The notes below the pieces were generated by a model that saw only the letters and a list, made by a program, of their open reading frames with translations, was not told the DNA's origin and searched no databases. The position numbers and the translations under genes are program-made. DNA of 13,483 nucleotides, from positions 1-13,483 of the forward strand of contig WTXD01000288.1 of the NCBI GenBank assembly GCA_022496205.1, in the 5' to 3' direction. Of this stretch, positions 1 through 8,569 are shown in pieces (the stretch's first letter is position 1; every line of letters begins with the position of its first letter). The stretch is from Gloeopeniophorella convolvens (Eukaryota > Basidiomycota > Agaricomycetes > Russulales).

Positions 1-879
1 TTGTAACGGTGCAGCATGCACGAGGAATTCGTTTCGTGCACCAAGTTATGGAAGCGGCAGCGATGCGGATGCAGTTGCGGCGTTGGCAAGTTCTGGGCGT
101 CAGCCCGCGGGTTGGTTGAATATTATTGAGACCTCCGCCTCAACGTTGTCGAGATGCCAGGGCCGAGACCCGGTGGTTAGCCGGCCTCCATCGCGGACCC
201 GCAGCTGTCGGAGGAGCACAGGGTGGTTATTACTATCGAGAAGAGGTGGGCTTCGAAGATTTACTCGGAATGGGCGGCGGTGGACACGGTCGCAGTAAAG
301 ATAGATTCTGGGCATGTCACTGGATTCTTTGCCAGCAGAGCTGATAAGATATGTGGATCGCGAGAGCCTCACATGAGTCTCACATGGTGGTGACAGAACA
401 CTCGTCCCAGTCGAAGATCATCTATCAATGTGCGTCAGACGCCGACGCTCGAGCTTCATTCGGAGTGCAGCACATGTGGTGTAAATTGGACTCCGCATGC
501 CGTGCTCGCCATTGCAGATCCCAGTGGCACATCGCATCCGCATCCTCCCAAGACCCTAAATCTTCCTGGCTAGCTACCATTGTTCACGTCGAAGGAAGTC
601 TGGATTCCGAACAGTTCCGGACTCGCTTTCCTGCGCGGCAGCCACTGTCATCGCTCCGACCTACATACCTCGAAAGCTTTGACTCGGAGCGCTTCATGTT
701 CGTGAAAGTGCTGCGAAGATACCCAATGTACTCACAATCAGCCCATTGTTCTGCTCGCTACTTTCTCCATATGGCCTCCTCGAGCGTCTTCCGCTTCCGG
801 ATCGCAAATGTTCCTGTCATGCTGTACTCTCGCCAGTCATCGTCATCGCTGAGACTACCCCTGCGTTTCAAGCCGTAAG
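1..879. other. No assignable gene; possible exon remnants at left edge
   Basis: No recognisable family appears on either strand. Near the left edge, plus-strand frame 2 (about 2-165) and frame 1 (about 181-390) each read like protein for a stretch. The second contains EEHRVVITIEKRWASKIY and closes with TGA near 390. They are in different frames and I cannot join them with a convincing intron. They may be the 3' end of a gene that starts outside the window, or decayed sequence. A 175-codon plus-strand frame runs from 351 to 878 and stops one base before the ATG of the next gene. Its composition is unremarkable and I recognise nothing in it. I see no TATA box I would trust for the gene starting at 880. 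Confidence 0.3.
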
Positions 880-2869
880 ATGAAGCTCAGTCCCTTTGTC
901 TCCGTCCTCGCTCTCCCGTGTGTTGGATTTGCAGATGGCGTCACAGCTGAAAACCAATGGACCATTGACGCGCATAATCCCTCGCAGGCGACGGTGCCCA
1001 TCATCACTCCAGAACTCCGCAAGATGGTTCAAGAGATGTCGACGTGGAGCATATTCCTGGCATGACATTGGCTGTCGTTCGAAGGGGTGGACCATCCGAA
1101 TTCAGTGCGTGGGGTATACGGTCGGAAGAAGGATCTGTGATGACCACAGACGTACGTGACTGGCTTCCTTGCGTTTCCATTACTGATTCGGAACCACTAG
1201 ACACTATTCAATCTCGCCTCTTGCTCTAAAGCCTTCGTCCCGGTGGCCCTAGTGATATTGATCGATGGCTATGCCGCGGAAGGAATGCGACGCCGCTTCC
1301 ATCAGGCCTGTCAACTTTGAGCTGGCAGACGAAGCTGGAAGACCTCCTCCCCGGCGATTGGGAACTTTCCAACTCCTGGGCGAGTCAAAAGGCAGACCTA
1401 ATTGATCTACTGTTCCATGTGTCGGATTGCCAAGGTGTGTCAGATCCGAGCCGCGACCATAGCTTCGAAACTCAGGAGTCATTCCAGCCACGATCTAGCC
1501 TACAAGCATGACCTGCAGAGTCTTACTAGAAACCTCGGAAACTTGCGTCCCTCTTATGAGCTTCGTGAGCAGTACATGTACAACAATTAGGTCTGCAGGC
1601 ATGTCTGTATATGTCTGCGCTATCCTGATGCCGAGATCCAGGTGTACATGGTTGCCACGCAAGTCTTTTCAGAACTCTCGAGGATCCGATTCGTAGACTT
1701 CTTTCGTGACCGCATCTCCAAGCGTCTGAATATGTCATCTTCCACCTACTCGACTAACGCGGCCATCAAGTCGGGCAAAGCAAGCGAAATTTGGACCTCC
1801 TCTGGGCGGCTTATACCCCACCGGATTAAGGAGCAGTATGTGGATCTCATGGCTAGGTGCAGCGGAGTGATATCCAGCGTGGAGAAATTGGTACGTTGCA
1901 CAGCGTCGTCACTGCATACTGAACTCATACATCAGAGTGTAGTGCTTGGATTGGCATTCACCTGAATGGCGGCGTCGACCCGCGCACAAACATAACGATT
2001 ATCCCTACATTTGCCTTCGACGCCATAACGTCTGCTCACAGCATCGCCATCGGGAATCCCAGTGATCTACCGACCTTCTCCACCCGCGGTTATGACATAG
2101 GTTGGGGTCGCTTTTCCTATGCCTGATACGACGTGAGCACGCGCGTTACGTTGCGAAGCTCTATCCCCAGCTGATCCACGTGCTTCCACGCAAATGATAC
2201 AGCACGGCGGCGCAGTGCTTGGCGTGTCAGCGATGATCACCGCCACTCCTACAAACGGAATCGCTGTTGTCGTCCTCGCGAATGCGGACGCTAAGCATGC
2301 ACCAATGGCCAGCCTCACATACTACATTGCAAGAGAGTTGTTCAAGCTGAGCAGCGGCCCTGACGCAACTCCTACCACACGTGCAACGCGTCCCTTCGAG
2401 CCCCACGTCACGGCGGTCCACTCACAGGCACGTGGCGAGCGTAGAACATGTGCTCTCCCCAGTCAACCTCACTGGGGTATACGACAACGTGGGCTATGGC
2501 GCCGTGACGCTGTGCAGCGCCGAAAGCCAGTCGGATGCATGTCAGCCCGTACTGACGGACTTCCGAGCCGTCAAAGTGTCTCCCTTGAACGGCTCACACG
2601 ACCTCTTTGCCGCGTGGGGCCCGGTCTTCAGCACACACGTAGTGCTAGTACCTCTCGCGGGGACACAATACCAGCTGGGCGTGAGTACGCTATACCCCGA
2701 GGGGTATGGGCGGAATACCACCCCGTTCGCGGACTAGATCATTCAGACAGACGCCGAGTTCGTCGTCGAGGGCGGAGCGGTGAAGGGGTTTGGGATCCTG
2801 GGCGAGAGAGAAGGGTTCGGATTGGTGGAGGACGAGGCTGACGCATGGCTCACCAAACCGTCAATATGA
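880..2869 (+). pseudogene. Decayed secreted beta-lactamase-like serine hydrolase, tandem copy 1
   Basis: This is a dead paralogue of the gene at 3141-5173, colinear with it exon by exon. Visible pieces are a signal-peptide-like start (MKLSPFVSVLALPCVGFADG), then HIPGMTLAVVRRGGPSEF, the S-x-x-K nucleophile motif SCSK near 1219-1230, a YNN motif near 1579-1587, the LNGGVDPRTN segment, and a C-terminal domain from about 2460. Likely introns are 1152-1200, 1435-1487, 1591-1641, 1891 to about 1949, and 2133-2202. There are three nonsense codons: TAG 1588-1590 where the sister has CAA (Gln), TGA 2124-2126 where it has GGA (Gly), and TAG 2735-2737 where it has TGG (Trp). Frame breaks also occur near 1035, 1275, 1950 and 2400-2440. 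The third motif, HTGG in the sister, has been reduced to HGG. The substitutions show genuine decay, independent of any assembly errors. Family assignment is good; exact exon edges are approximate. Confidence 0.85.
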
Positions 2870-3140
2870 GCGCGAGTTCTTTGTGCATGTTGAACAATCT
2901 CGGGGTGCAGAGCACTGGGTCGGCTCCATCCCGTCCCTTAGTTTCCGGCGTCAAAGTTCGATGTTGACTTACATAGCGTGATGACGTGACGCGACGCGTC
3001 TTTGACTGCGCAGAGGTTCCACTTCGAATCTGGATGCCACGACCTCCTTTCCATCAGCCTTATATTGGGATTGCACATGTTGCACTTGTGCCTTTACTAC
3101 CCACCACCAAATCCACCGTTTCTGGGTGCCAGACCATAGG

Positions 3141-5173
3141 ATGAGGCTCAGGCTCGTCACCATCGTCGTGCTTTTGCACGTTGGAAGCACCATCGCAACT
3201 GGCGGTCAGCAGCTTTTCGATGCATATGAATCTTCATCGGCTACGCAGCCCATCCTGACCCCTGAATTCGGGAAGACCGTGCAGGAGATTATGGACGCGC
3301 ACCTCATCCCTGGATTGACGCTGGCTATTGTTCGGAAGGATGGACCATCTGAGTTCGGCGCGTGGGGCAAGAAGTCGGAAGATGGGCTGCAGTGACTACC
3401 GACGTGCGTTGTACACTTCGCGAACATAGACCTGTTCAGGATGCTGATCTGAGATGCGTCGGTCCTAGACGCTCTTCAACATTGGCTCCTGCTCGAAGGC
3501 GTTTCTGGCTGCGGCAATAGGGTTACTGATCGACGATTATGCGCACGGGCGGAATGCAACTCCTCTTCCCTCGGGCCTATCCACACTCACTTGGAAGACA
3601 AAATTGGTGGATCTATTACCTGATGACTGGGAACTCTCCGATCCTTGGGCAACTGAGAAGGCCAACCTGATTGATATCCTGTCCCACCAGTCCGGTTTGC
3701 TGAGGTGCGCGTTGGCGGCAGTGGTGCTATCAACACAAGGGCTCACATTTCTACCCAGTCATGATCTAGCCTACAAGCCAGGTAACAGCACCCTGAGCGC
3801 CACCAGAAACCTCAAGAACCTGCGCCCTTCTTATGAGCTCCGCGAGTCGTATCTTTACAACAATCAAGTCAGTTCGTGTCCATCCAGCATCGCTTGTGCG
3901 CCTCTCACACCAACAACAGATGTACATGGTTGGCGCGCAAATCGTTACGGCGTTGTCAGGAGTCTCTTTCGTGGAATTCGTCGAAGGTCGTATCTTCAAG
4001 CCTTTGAACATGACTTCGTCCACCTATTCGGTAAACGCGGCCATCAAGTCTGGCAAGGCGAGCCAGACCTGGGACCCCACCGGGCGACTCATACCCCACT
4101 GGATAAAGGAGAACTATACAGACTCATGGCCGGCCCTGGCGGCGTCATTTCAAACGTAGAAGAGTTGGTACGTCTCGCCATTCAGGCGCCATATGCTGCC
4201 GGGCTAAAGCGCTGGAGCAGAGCGCTTGGGTTAAAGTCCACTTGAACGGCGGCGTCGCCCCGCGCACGAATACGACCATCATCCCGCATTCCACCTTGGA
4301 GACCGCGACGTCCGCCCACAGCATCGCGGACTCGGTTCCCCAGAGCTCGGTTTACTCGATACGGGGCTATGGCATGGGATGGGCTCGCTTCTCTTACGCC
4401 GGACACGACGTAAGCGCGCCCAATCTTCTATACGCCTTCGTAGTGACGAGCGAACGCACATGCATACAGTTCATTCACCATACCGGCGGCGCGCCCGGCG
4501 TGTCTGCGACGATCGCCGCGGCGCTCGGGGACGGCATCGCTGTCATCGCCCTCGTGAATGCAGACTTGAAGCAGCCGGTTATGATCGACCTTAGCTTCGT
4601 CATCGCAAGGAAGCTGTTCGGGATGCCCGACGCGCTCGAGGCGCTGCCAGAACCCACCGTGCCGCATAATCCCGAGAGCCTCCCGCGTGGCCTGCGCCAC
4701 ATCGGATCGACATGGCAGGCGAAATGGACGCGGCCCCCGCTGCTGATCTCACTGGCACATACGACGATCTAGGATATGGGAGCCTGACGCTGTGCAGCGC
4801 CCGGAGCGAGTCGAGCGCATGTCAGAGCGTGCTGCACGACTTCCGCAGCATCGAGGGCACGTCGGGTGTGCATAACTTCACCGCGGGCTACCTCTTCGCT
4901 GCGTGGGAGTCGGTCTTTACCCACCACGTCGTCTTAGTGCCGCTCGCGGAGAGGCGGTTCTCGCTGATGGCGGGCACCGTGTATCCAGCTGGGTACGGGC
5001 GGAATACGACGCCGTTTGCGCACTGGCTTGGCCCGCCGGATCCCGTGGAGTTTGTCTTGCGGGACGATGGGAGCGTCAAGGGATTTGGGATTGGTGCAGT
5101 GGGCGAGCGCGGCGGGTATGGGTCGGTGGAGAATGACGCGGATGTATGGTTCGTTAAACGTGATGAGAATTGA
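3141..5173 (+). CDS. Secreted beta-lactamase-like serine hydrolase (S12 type), tandem copy 2, with three single-base frame breaks
   Basis: Proposed exons are 3141-3403, 3469-3704, 3759-3867, 3920-4167, 4221-4409 and 4470-5173. They give about 583 residues if one missing base is allowed in each of exons 1, 4 and 6. The N-terminus has a hydrophobic signal peptide (VTIVVLLHVGSTIA). Family motifs are intact: S95-C-S-K98 (nucleophile and general base), Y200-N-N202, and H353-T-G355 in the place of KTG. The family includes class C beta-lactamases, DD-peptidases and esterases; in fungi the substrate is usually unknown. From about residue 430 there is a separate C-terminal domain (LTGTYDDLGYGSLTLCS onward) that I expect to be a beta-barrel or lipocalin-like accessory. 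Frame breaks lie near 3386 (GATGGGCTG), 4123 (GACTCATG) and within 4668-4740. There are no nonsense codons. It could be a young pseudogene or an intact gene with assembly deletions; I lean slightly to the latter. Confidence 0.8.
3404..4469 (+). other. Intron set of tandem copy 2
   Basis: Five introns were inferred from frame and family continuity: 3404-3468 (65 nt, GTGCGT...TAG), 3705-3758 (54 nt), 3868-3919 (52 nt, GTCAGT...CAG), 4168-4220 (53 nt) and 4410-4469 (60 nt). The last is a multiple of three and stop-free, so an unspliced reading would pass through it and add 20 residues before the HTGG motif. Copy 1 has introns at the same five places, so the duplication was at DNA level and not by reverse transcription. 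Confidence 0.7.
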
Positions 5174-5788
5174 AGCGCTAAATGTAGGTCGGACACCTCG
5201 AATCTCTGTTAGTTTTATGAACATGTACCACACTCGATACTGCTTGTGCAATAACAGACACAGTGCTTTCCATTGAGGATACAAGTTATCCTGGTAACAC
5301 AGACAAGATCGGACGTACAGCAGAACATTCGCTTCGACTACACTACAACACATCTCTCTCCGCCTCGGAGGAATCGCGCATCCCTGGTTTTTGGAGGGAC
5401 GTCGGCAGCTGGATATAACCAGCGAAACTCGAGTGTCGAGCCCTCTCTGATATACATGTCGGCGCGAAGCTGATGAAGGAAAAGGACGTTAGGCTCGGGA
5501 GGCCGAGGTCGGGGAACAGAGGAAGACACACCTAAGCTCATGATCATGCTTTGTGTCAATGGCACCTCCGTGGAGTAAGAACGCACGCGCGCATCCACGC
5601 ACAAGTCTTCCCCGGCGGACGGACTCCCTTCTGGCCGACCGCAAAACACCTCTCCCACCCACAAACCCAACCGCATCCACCACCTGCACCACCCACCGAT
5701 GCGCCAACGCACCCCCCTCCACCTCGCCCGGCGTACCCCTACCGTTGCCGTCCCCGGGCGAGGCTCCATTTCGGAGCCCGCAAAACCG
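5174..5788. other. Convergent intergenic region and 3' ends
   Basis: This region lies between the 3' ends of the hydrolase (plus) and eRF1 (minus). No separate gene is recognised. On the plus strand, 5640-5760 is C/A-rich with many CCC and CCACC tracts, so the eRF1 transcript is G-rich here and could form G-quadruplex-like structures. On the minus strand the eRF1 frame stays open after its stop codon down to TAA at 5489-5491. I find no clear AATAAA for either gene. Confidence 0.5.
5492..5788 (-). other. In-frame 99-codon extension downstream of the eRF1 stop
   Basis: Reading the minus strand on from the eRF1 TGA (5791-5789), the same frame has 99 sense codons before TAA at 5491-5489. The predicted tail is rich in Gly, Arg and Val, with no domain I recognise (for example GGALAHRWVVQVVDAVGF in the middle). 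It would be translated only by readthrough. In GC-rich DNA an open stretch of this length can arise by chance, so by itself this is weak evidence. Confidence 0.4.
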
Positions 5789-5791
5789 TCA
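5761..5791 (-). promoter_or_regulatory. Candidate type II stop-codon readthrough element (UGA-CGG plus stem-loop)
   Basis: In the sense of eRF1, the stop TGA is followed directly by CGG. After a 10-nt spacer (CGGTTTTGCG) comes a perfect 6-bp stem, GGCTCC/GGAGCC, with a 5-nt loop GAAAT. A G-U pair can extend the stem to 7 bp and shorten the spacer to 9 nt. UGA-CGG or UGA-CUA followed by a nearby stem-loop is the known type II readthrough signal of several plant RNA viruses. That it acts here is inference. Confidence 0.45.
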
Positions 5792-7382
5792 GATGTCCTC
5801 GTCATCGGAGAAGAACTCGTCTTCGTCCTCGTCAGTCGGGCCGAGGTTCGTGAAGTCGACCTTGTAGCGCAGCAGGCCGCCGATGCCGCCGAAGCCCTTG
5901 ACGAACTGTGCGCCCTCCTGCGAGCGATTCGTCACGAACTCGAGGTTGGCGCCGAACTCCTTGTACTTCTCCGCGAACCATTCGAGCAAGGGCTGCGGCT
6001 CCTGCGCCTGTTCCATCTCGAGGCCGGTCGACTTGTCTAAGAACTTCTCGCGATCCTTTTCTTGCTCTTTGCTAACGTGAACAAGAACCTCCTCTGTGCA
6101 GAGCTGAGCCCAGGCATGCCGTAGATGAGTTTAAAATTATTACCGTTAGCTGCGTTGCGAAGGACATAACGAGTGATATCCAAGTTCTCCCAGACGATCA
6201 AAGTCTCGACAGCACCAAGCTCAAGCGCCTTGAGCGTGTCGTCGATACCGAAGCAATACTTGCCAGAATCTTGGCTGATCTCATCGAAGTACTTCTGGAT
6301 CAACCTTTTTTCCTGGACGAATTTGACGTTGGCAAGGGATTCCGCAGCCAACTCAATGGCCTGCATAGCATGACGTTACATTCAGAAACGGAGAACGGGC
6401 TCACAAGTGCACATACCTGGTTAAAGCCATTCTCACCGCCGTAACTGACGTCAACGACCTTGATGACCTTCGCAACGAGACGTGGGTCAAACATGTCACT
6501 TTGACTGAGCTCAGTCTTGAAGTCCGCGCTACCAGCGAGGACGAGACCAGTGACGTTGACTTTGTCGTTGGTAATGAAGTGCTGCACCGCGAGCTCAGCG
6601 ACCTTGCGCACGTAGTTGTGGCGCTTCTCGTCACGCAGACGTGAGAAACGGAGCGCGGATTGTCCACCACGTCCGTGCTTCTTCGGCAGATCGACGGTGA
6701 ATTTGTGAATAACCTCGCGCGTGTTCCCGGCAAGCGTGCCAAACAAAGTGCCGTTACCGTCCATGACGATGAAGCCGAAGCGGGAATCCGACTCGAGCAG
6801 CTCGGAGAGCGCCTCGGTGTGGAACTTATTGTCGCAAAGGTAGAGCGATCTGCGTGCGCTCCTTCAAAATTCTGCTAGAGGCTGCACGAGCGGGACACTC
6901 ACGTATTGATTGGTTTGTGGGGCTCGAAATCGAACGAGACCTTCTTTTCCTTGCCTTCGTCGGTCAAGATCGTACCCACGAACAGCACGAGGCCGTTTGG
7001 CGGCACACGATTGTACAGCTTGAGGCGCTGTTGGGTACTGGTGATCGCGGCAAGTACGGAGAGCCGATTGACGCGGGACTTGATGTTAGACGCAGTTCCG
7101 TATTCCTGCGTCAACATGGCGGACGCGCGTGAAATTTGATCCTAGGGAGGACAAAGCACAGTGAGACTGCAGCCCTTTCCTGGCAATCAGACGGGACGGG
7201 CGTACCTTCGGGGGAATGATGAGACTGATCATGGAAGTGCCCGCCCTGAAAGGCACTTAGGTGAGCATCGCAATGCTCTACGAGCAAGTGTGAGCCGCGC
7301 ACCCCCGGGCAGAGTCAAGGCTCTTGATGAGCTTCTTGACTTTCCACATCTGAATATTCTGCTCTGCCTGGTCTTGACTCAT
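5789..7382 (-). CDS. SUP45: Eukaryotic peptide chain release factor 1 (eRF1)
   Basis: The exons are complement(5789-6093, 6144-6360, 6417-6849, 6903-7141, 7206-7245, 7303-7382). They total 1314 nt, giving 437 residues, the usual family length. eRF1 is the cytosolic class I factor that recognises all three stop codons in the ribosomal A site, triggers peptidyl-tRNA hydrolysis and binds eRF3. Domain N has the stop-decoding motif T56-A-S-N-I-K-S62 and the Y123-x-C125-x-x-x-F129 motif. Domain M has G181-G-Q183 in the context [20 protein letters not shown]. Domain C runs through [37 protein letters not shown] and [18 protein letters not shown] to an acidic tail ending SDDEDI. The start at 7382 gives [20 protein letters not shown], matching the conserved N-terminus. 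All introns are short GT-AG. The neighbour POP7 is divergent, 245 bp away. No defect is visible. The stop-codon context is unusual and has its own entry. Confidence 0.97.
6094..7302 (-). other. Five introns of eRF1
   Basis: In transcript order the introns are 7302-7246 (57 nt), 7205-7142 (64 nt), 6902-6850 (53 nt), 6416-6361 (56 nt) and 6143-6094 (50 nt). All are GT-AG, with phases fixed by exact continuity of conserved eRF1 protein on both sides (for example [36 protein letters not shown]). They are the best-supported introns in the window and set the length expected for introns elsewhere in it. Confidence 0.92.
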
Positions 7383-7627
7383 TTTTCGTAAAGGTAGGTG
7401 TCCCCCTTGTGCGACTGAGCAAGAGAAAGCGGATGAGAGTCGCCGCGGCGCTGACTGGGGAGATGGAGGATCAGATTATAGCGCTGTCGCCCTTCCGACT
7501 ACACCAACTCTCCCGCCCTGCAAAACTTCCCCGGCCCGCTTCCTCCGGAATTAGGGCAGGTCGCATCAGCGTCTCGTGACTGACACGACCGTGTCGGGTC
7601 CGTCGACTCACGGACCATGGTCAGTCA
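7383..7627. promoter_or_regulatory. Divergent promoter region between eRF1 and POP7
   Basis: These 245 bp separate two start codons facing away from each other, so both 5' UTRs and both core promoters must lie here unless there are 5' UTR introns further out. The eRF1 side has only a weak TATAAT on the minus strand near 7473-7478. I see no CCAAT box. The POP7 side ends in nested inverted repeats directly against its ATG. Co-expression of a translation factor and an RNase P/MRP subunit is plausible for growth-linked genes, but that is inference. Confidence 0.6.
7577..7627 (+). repeat. Nested perfect inverted repeats in the POP7 leader
   Basis: An outer pair TGACTGAC (7577-7584) / GTCAGTCA (7620-7627) encloses GGTCCGT (7597-7603) / ACGGACC (7610-7616). 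It also partly overlaps a third pair, GACACG (7582-7587) / CGTGTC (7590-7595). All three pairs are perfect. The outer and second pairs can form together as a branched fold ending exactly at the base before the POP7 ATG; the GACACG hairpin competes with the outer stem for three bases. Confidence 0.7.
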
Positions 7628-7631
7628 ATGA
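7617..7631 (+). promoter_or_regulatory. Minimal upstream ORF overlapping the POP7 start (ATGA)
   Basis: ATG at 7617 begins the four-codon frame ATG GTC AGT CAA, followed by TGA at 7629-7631. The POP7 ATG at 7628-7630 lies inside CAATGA, so the uORF stop and the gene start share bases. The uORF start context ACCATGG is close to the best known eukaryotic context, better than GTCAATGA at the main start. If the mRNA begins upstream of 7617, POP7 would need leaky scanning or backward reinitiation. Confidence 0.55.
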
Positions 7632-8444
7632 GGAAACGCAAGGCAGACAACTCCAACCACGGGCCCGGCCAGAAAAGACACAAGCAGAATGCGCCTGTAG
7701 CTGCGGCAACAACACCCACTGCACCAATGGCAAGCGTACAGACCTCGCCAGCCACCCAAGTCCCCGCCAAGGACGCGCCGCCTGCAACAGTTCCACATGA
7801 CACCCAGCCCGACGAGAAAGGCAAGGAGAAGGCATCCGGGCCATCGAGAACGCCTGCGCAGCCCAAGCACCGATTGAATAAGCTTGTCCCGCCACGGCCG
7901 TTCCCCACTGTCCCCGCTGGTGTCTCTGCCACAGGTCCGCGGTCTGCACACCACGAAGGGAAGAACTTCATCACCATCACGCGCAAAACAAAGCTAGGCG
8001 CGTATCTTAGGCGATGCAAGGACCTCGTATTGAAGGATGGGTGCGTCGCGCACCCTCCCTCGTACGCTTGACATCGCTGACGCACTTTGCAGATATAAGT
8101 CTCTGCATCTGTCTGCCCTGGGCGCGGCCATTCCGCACTTGTCCACGTTAGCTGTATCTATTCCAGAAGTCCTTCCATTTTCTGCAAGCGAGATACGCAC
8201 GAAAATCCTCACTGGAACTGTGGACGTGCAAGACGAGATCATCCCTGACGACGAGGACGAGGACATATCGTATCGCTCAAGAGCCAAGTCGAGCCTCAGC
8301 GTAGTCATCACGATCGGTGACGGTATAGACGAGTCGGTGGCAGGCGGCAGCAAATGGGGTCCTCGAGGCAAGCGGCGGAAGCGTACCGCCAGCGCTATGG
8401 AGGAAGGCGGAGATGATGCCCAGAGCGACGGGGATGACTTGTGA
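7628..8444 (+). CDS. POP7: RNase P/MRP subunit POP7 (Rpp20-like, Alba fold)
   Basis: The exons are 7628-8040 and 8093-8444, giving 254 residues. The intron 8041-8092 (52 nt, GTGCGT...GCAG) splits a Gly codon. POP7/Rpp20 pairs with POP6/Rpp25 and binds the P3 RNA domain of RNase P and RNase MRP, which process pre-tRNA and pre-rRNA in the nucleus and nucleolus. The Alba core spans roughly residues 115-230: KNFITITRKTKLGAYLRRCK, then GYKSLHLSALGAAIPHLSTL across the splice, and the late strand AKSSLSVVITIGDG. The N-terminal 100 residues are basic, Pro/Ala-rich and look disordered, with a nuclear-signal-like start MRKRK. The C-terminus has KRRKRT and then an acidic tail ending SDGDDL. It is longer than human Rpp20 (about 140 residues) because of these tails. 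The start is the first in-frame ATG after the TGA at 7577-7579. Confidence 0.85.
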
Positions 8445-8462
8445 AGCATGACGTATGATCCC

Positions 8463-8569
8463 GTGAGTAGAAAACTTGCTGGGATACTGACCCGCGGTAT
8501 TCTGATGAGCACAAGGGCCGCGCGTACTAATCGTATCCCGTTGATTATGAAGACTGACATGCACCTCAG
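8463..8569 (+). other. Possible POP7 3' UTR intron
   Basis: GTGAGT at 8463-8468 is a consensus donor, CTGAC at 8554-8558 is a good branch site, and CACCTCAG ends at 8569. A TACTAAT sequence also lies at 8525-8531. The proposed intron is 107 nt, about twice the local norm, and begins 19 nt after the POP7 stop. It is inferred from signals alone, with no coding continuity to test it. Confidence 0.3.

Noticed and set aside
351..878. 175-codon plus-strand frame upstream of copy 1 as a gene
   Set aside because: No domain, no intron structure, unlikely composition, and it ends one base before the hydrolase start; nothing supports translation.
5640..5760. C-rich tract as a coding region (plus-strand Pro/His-rich frames)
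   Set aside because: The two open plus-strand frames here are low-complexity translations of CCAC repeats, antisense to the eRF1 3' region, with no start or motif.
7608..8085. Minus-strand frames opposite POP7 exon 1
   Set aside because: They are antisense to a gene with clear family motifs and consist of Trp/Cys/Arg-rich sequence with no recognisable features.
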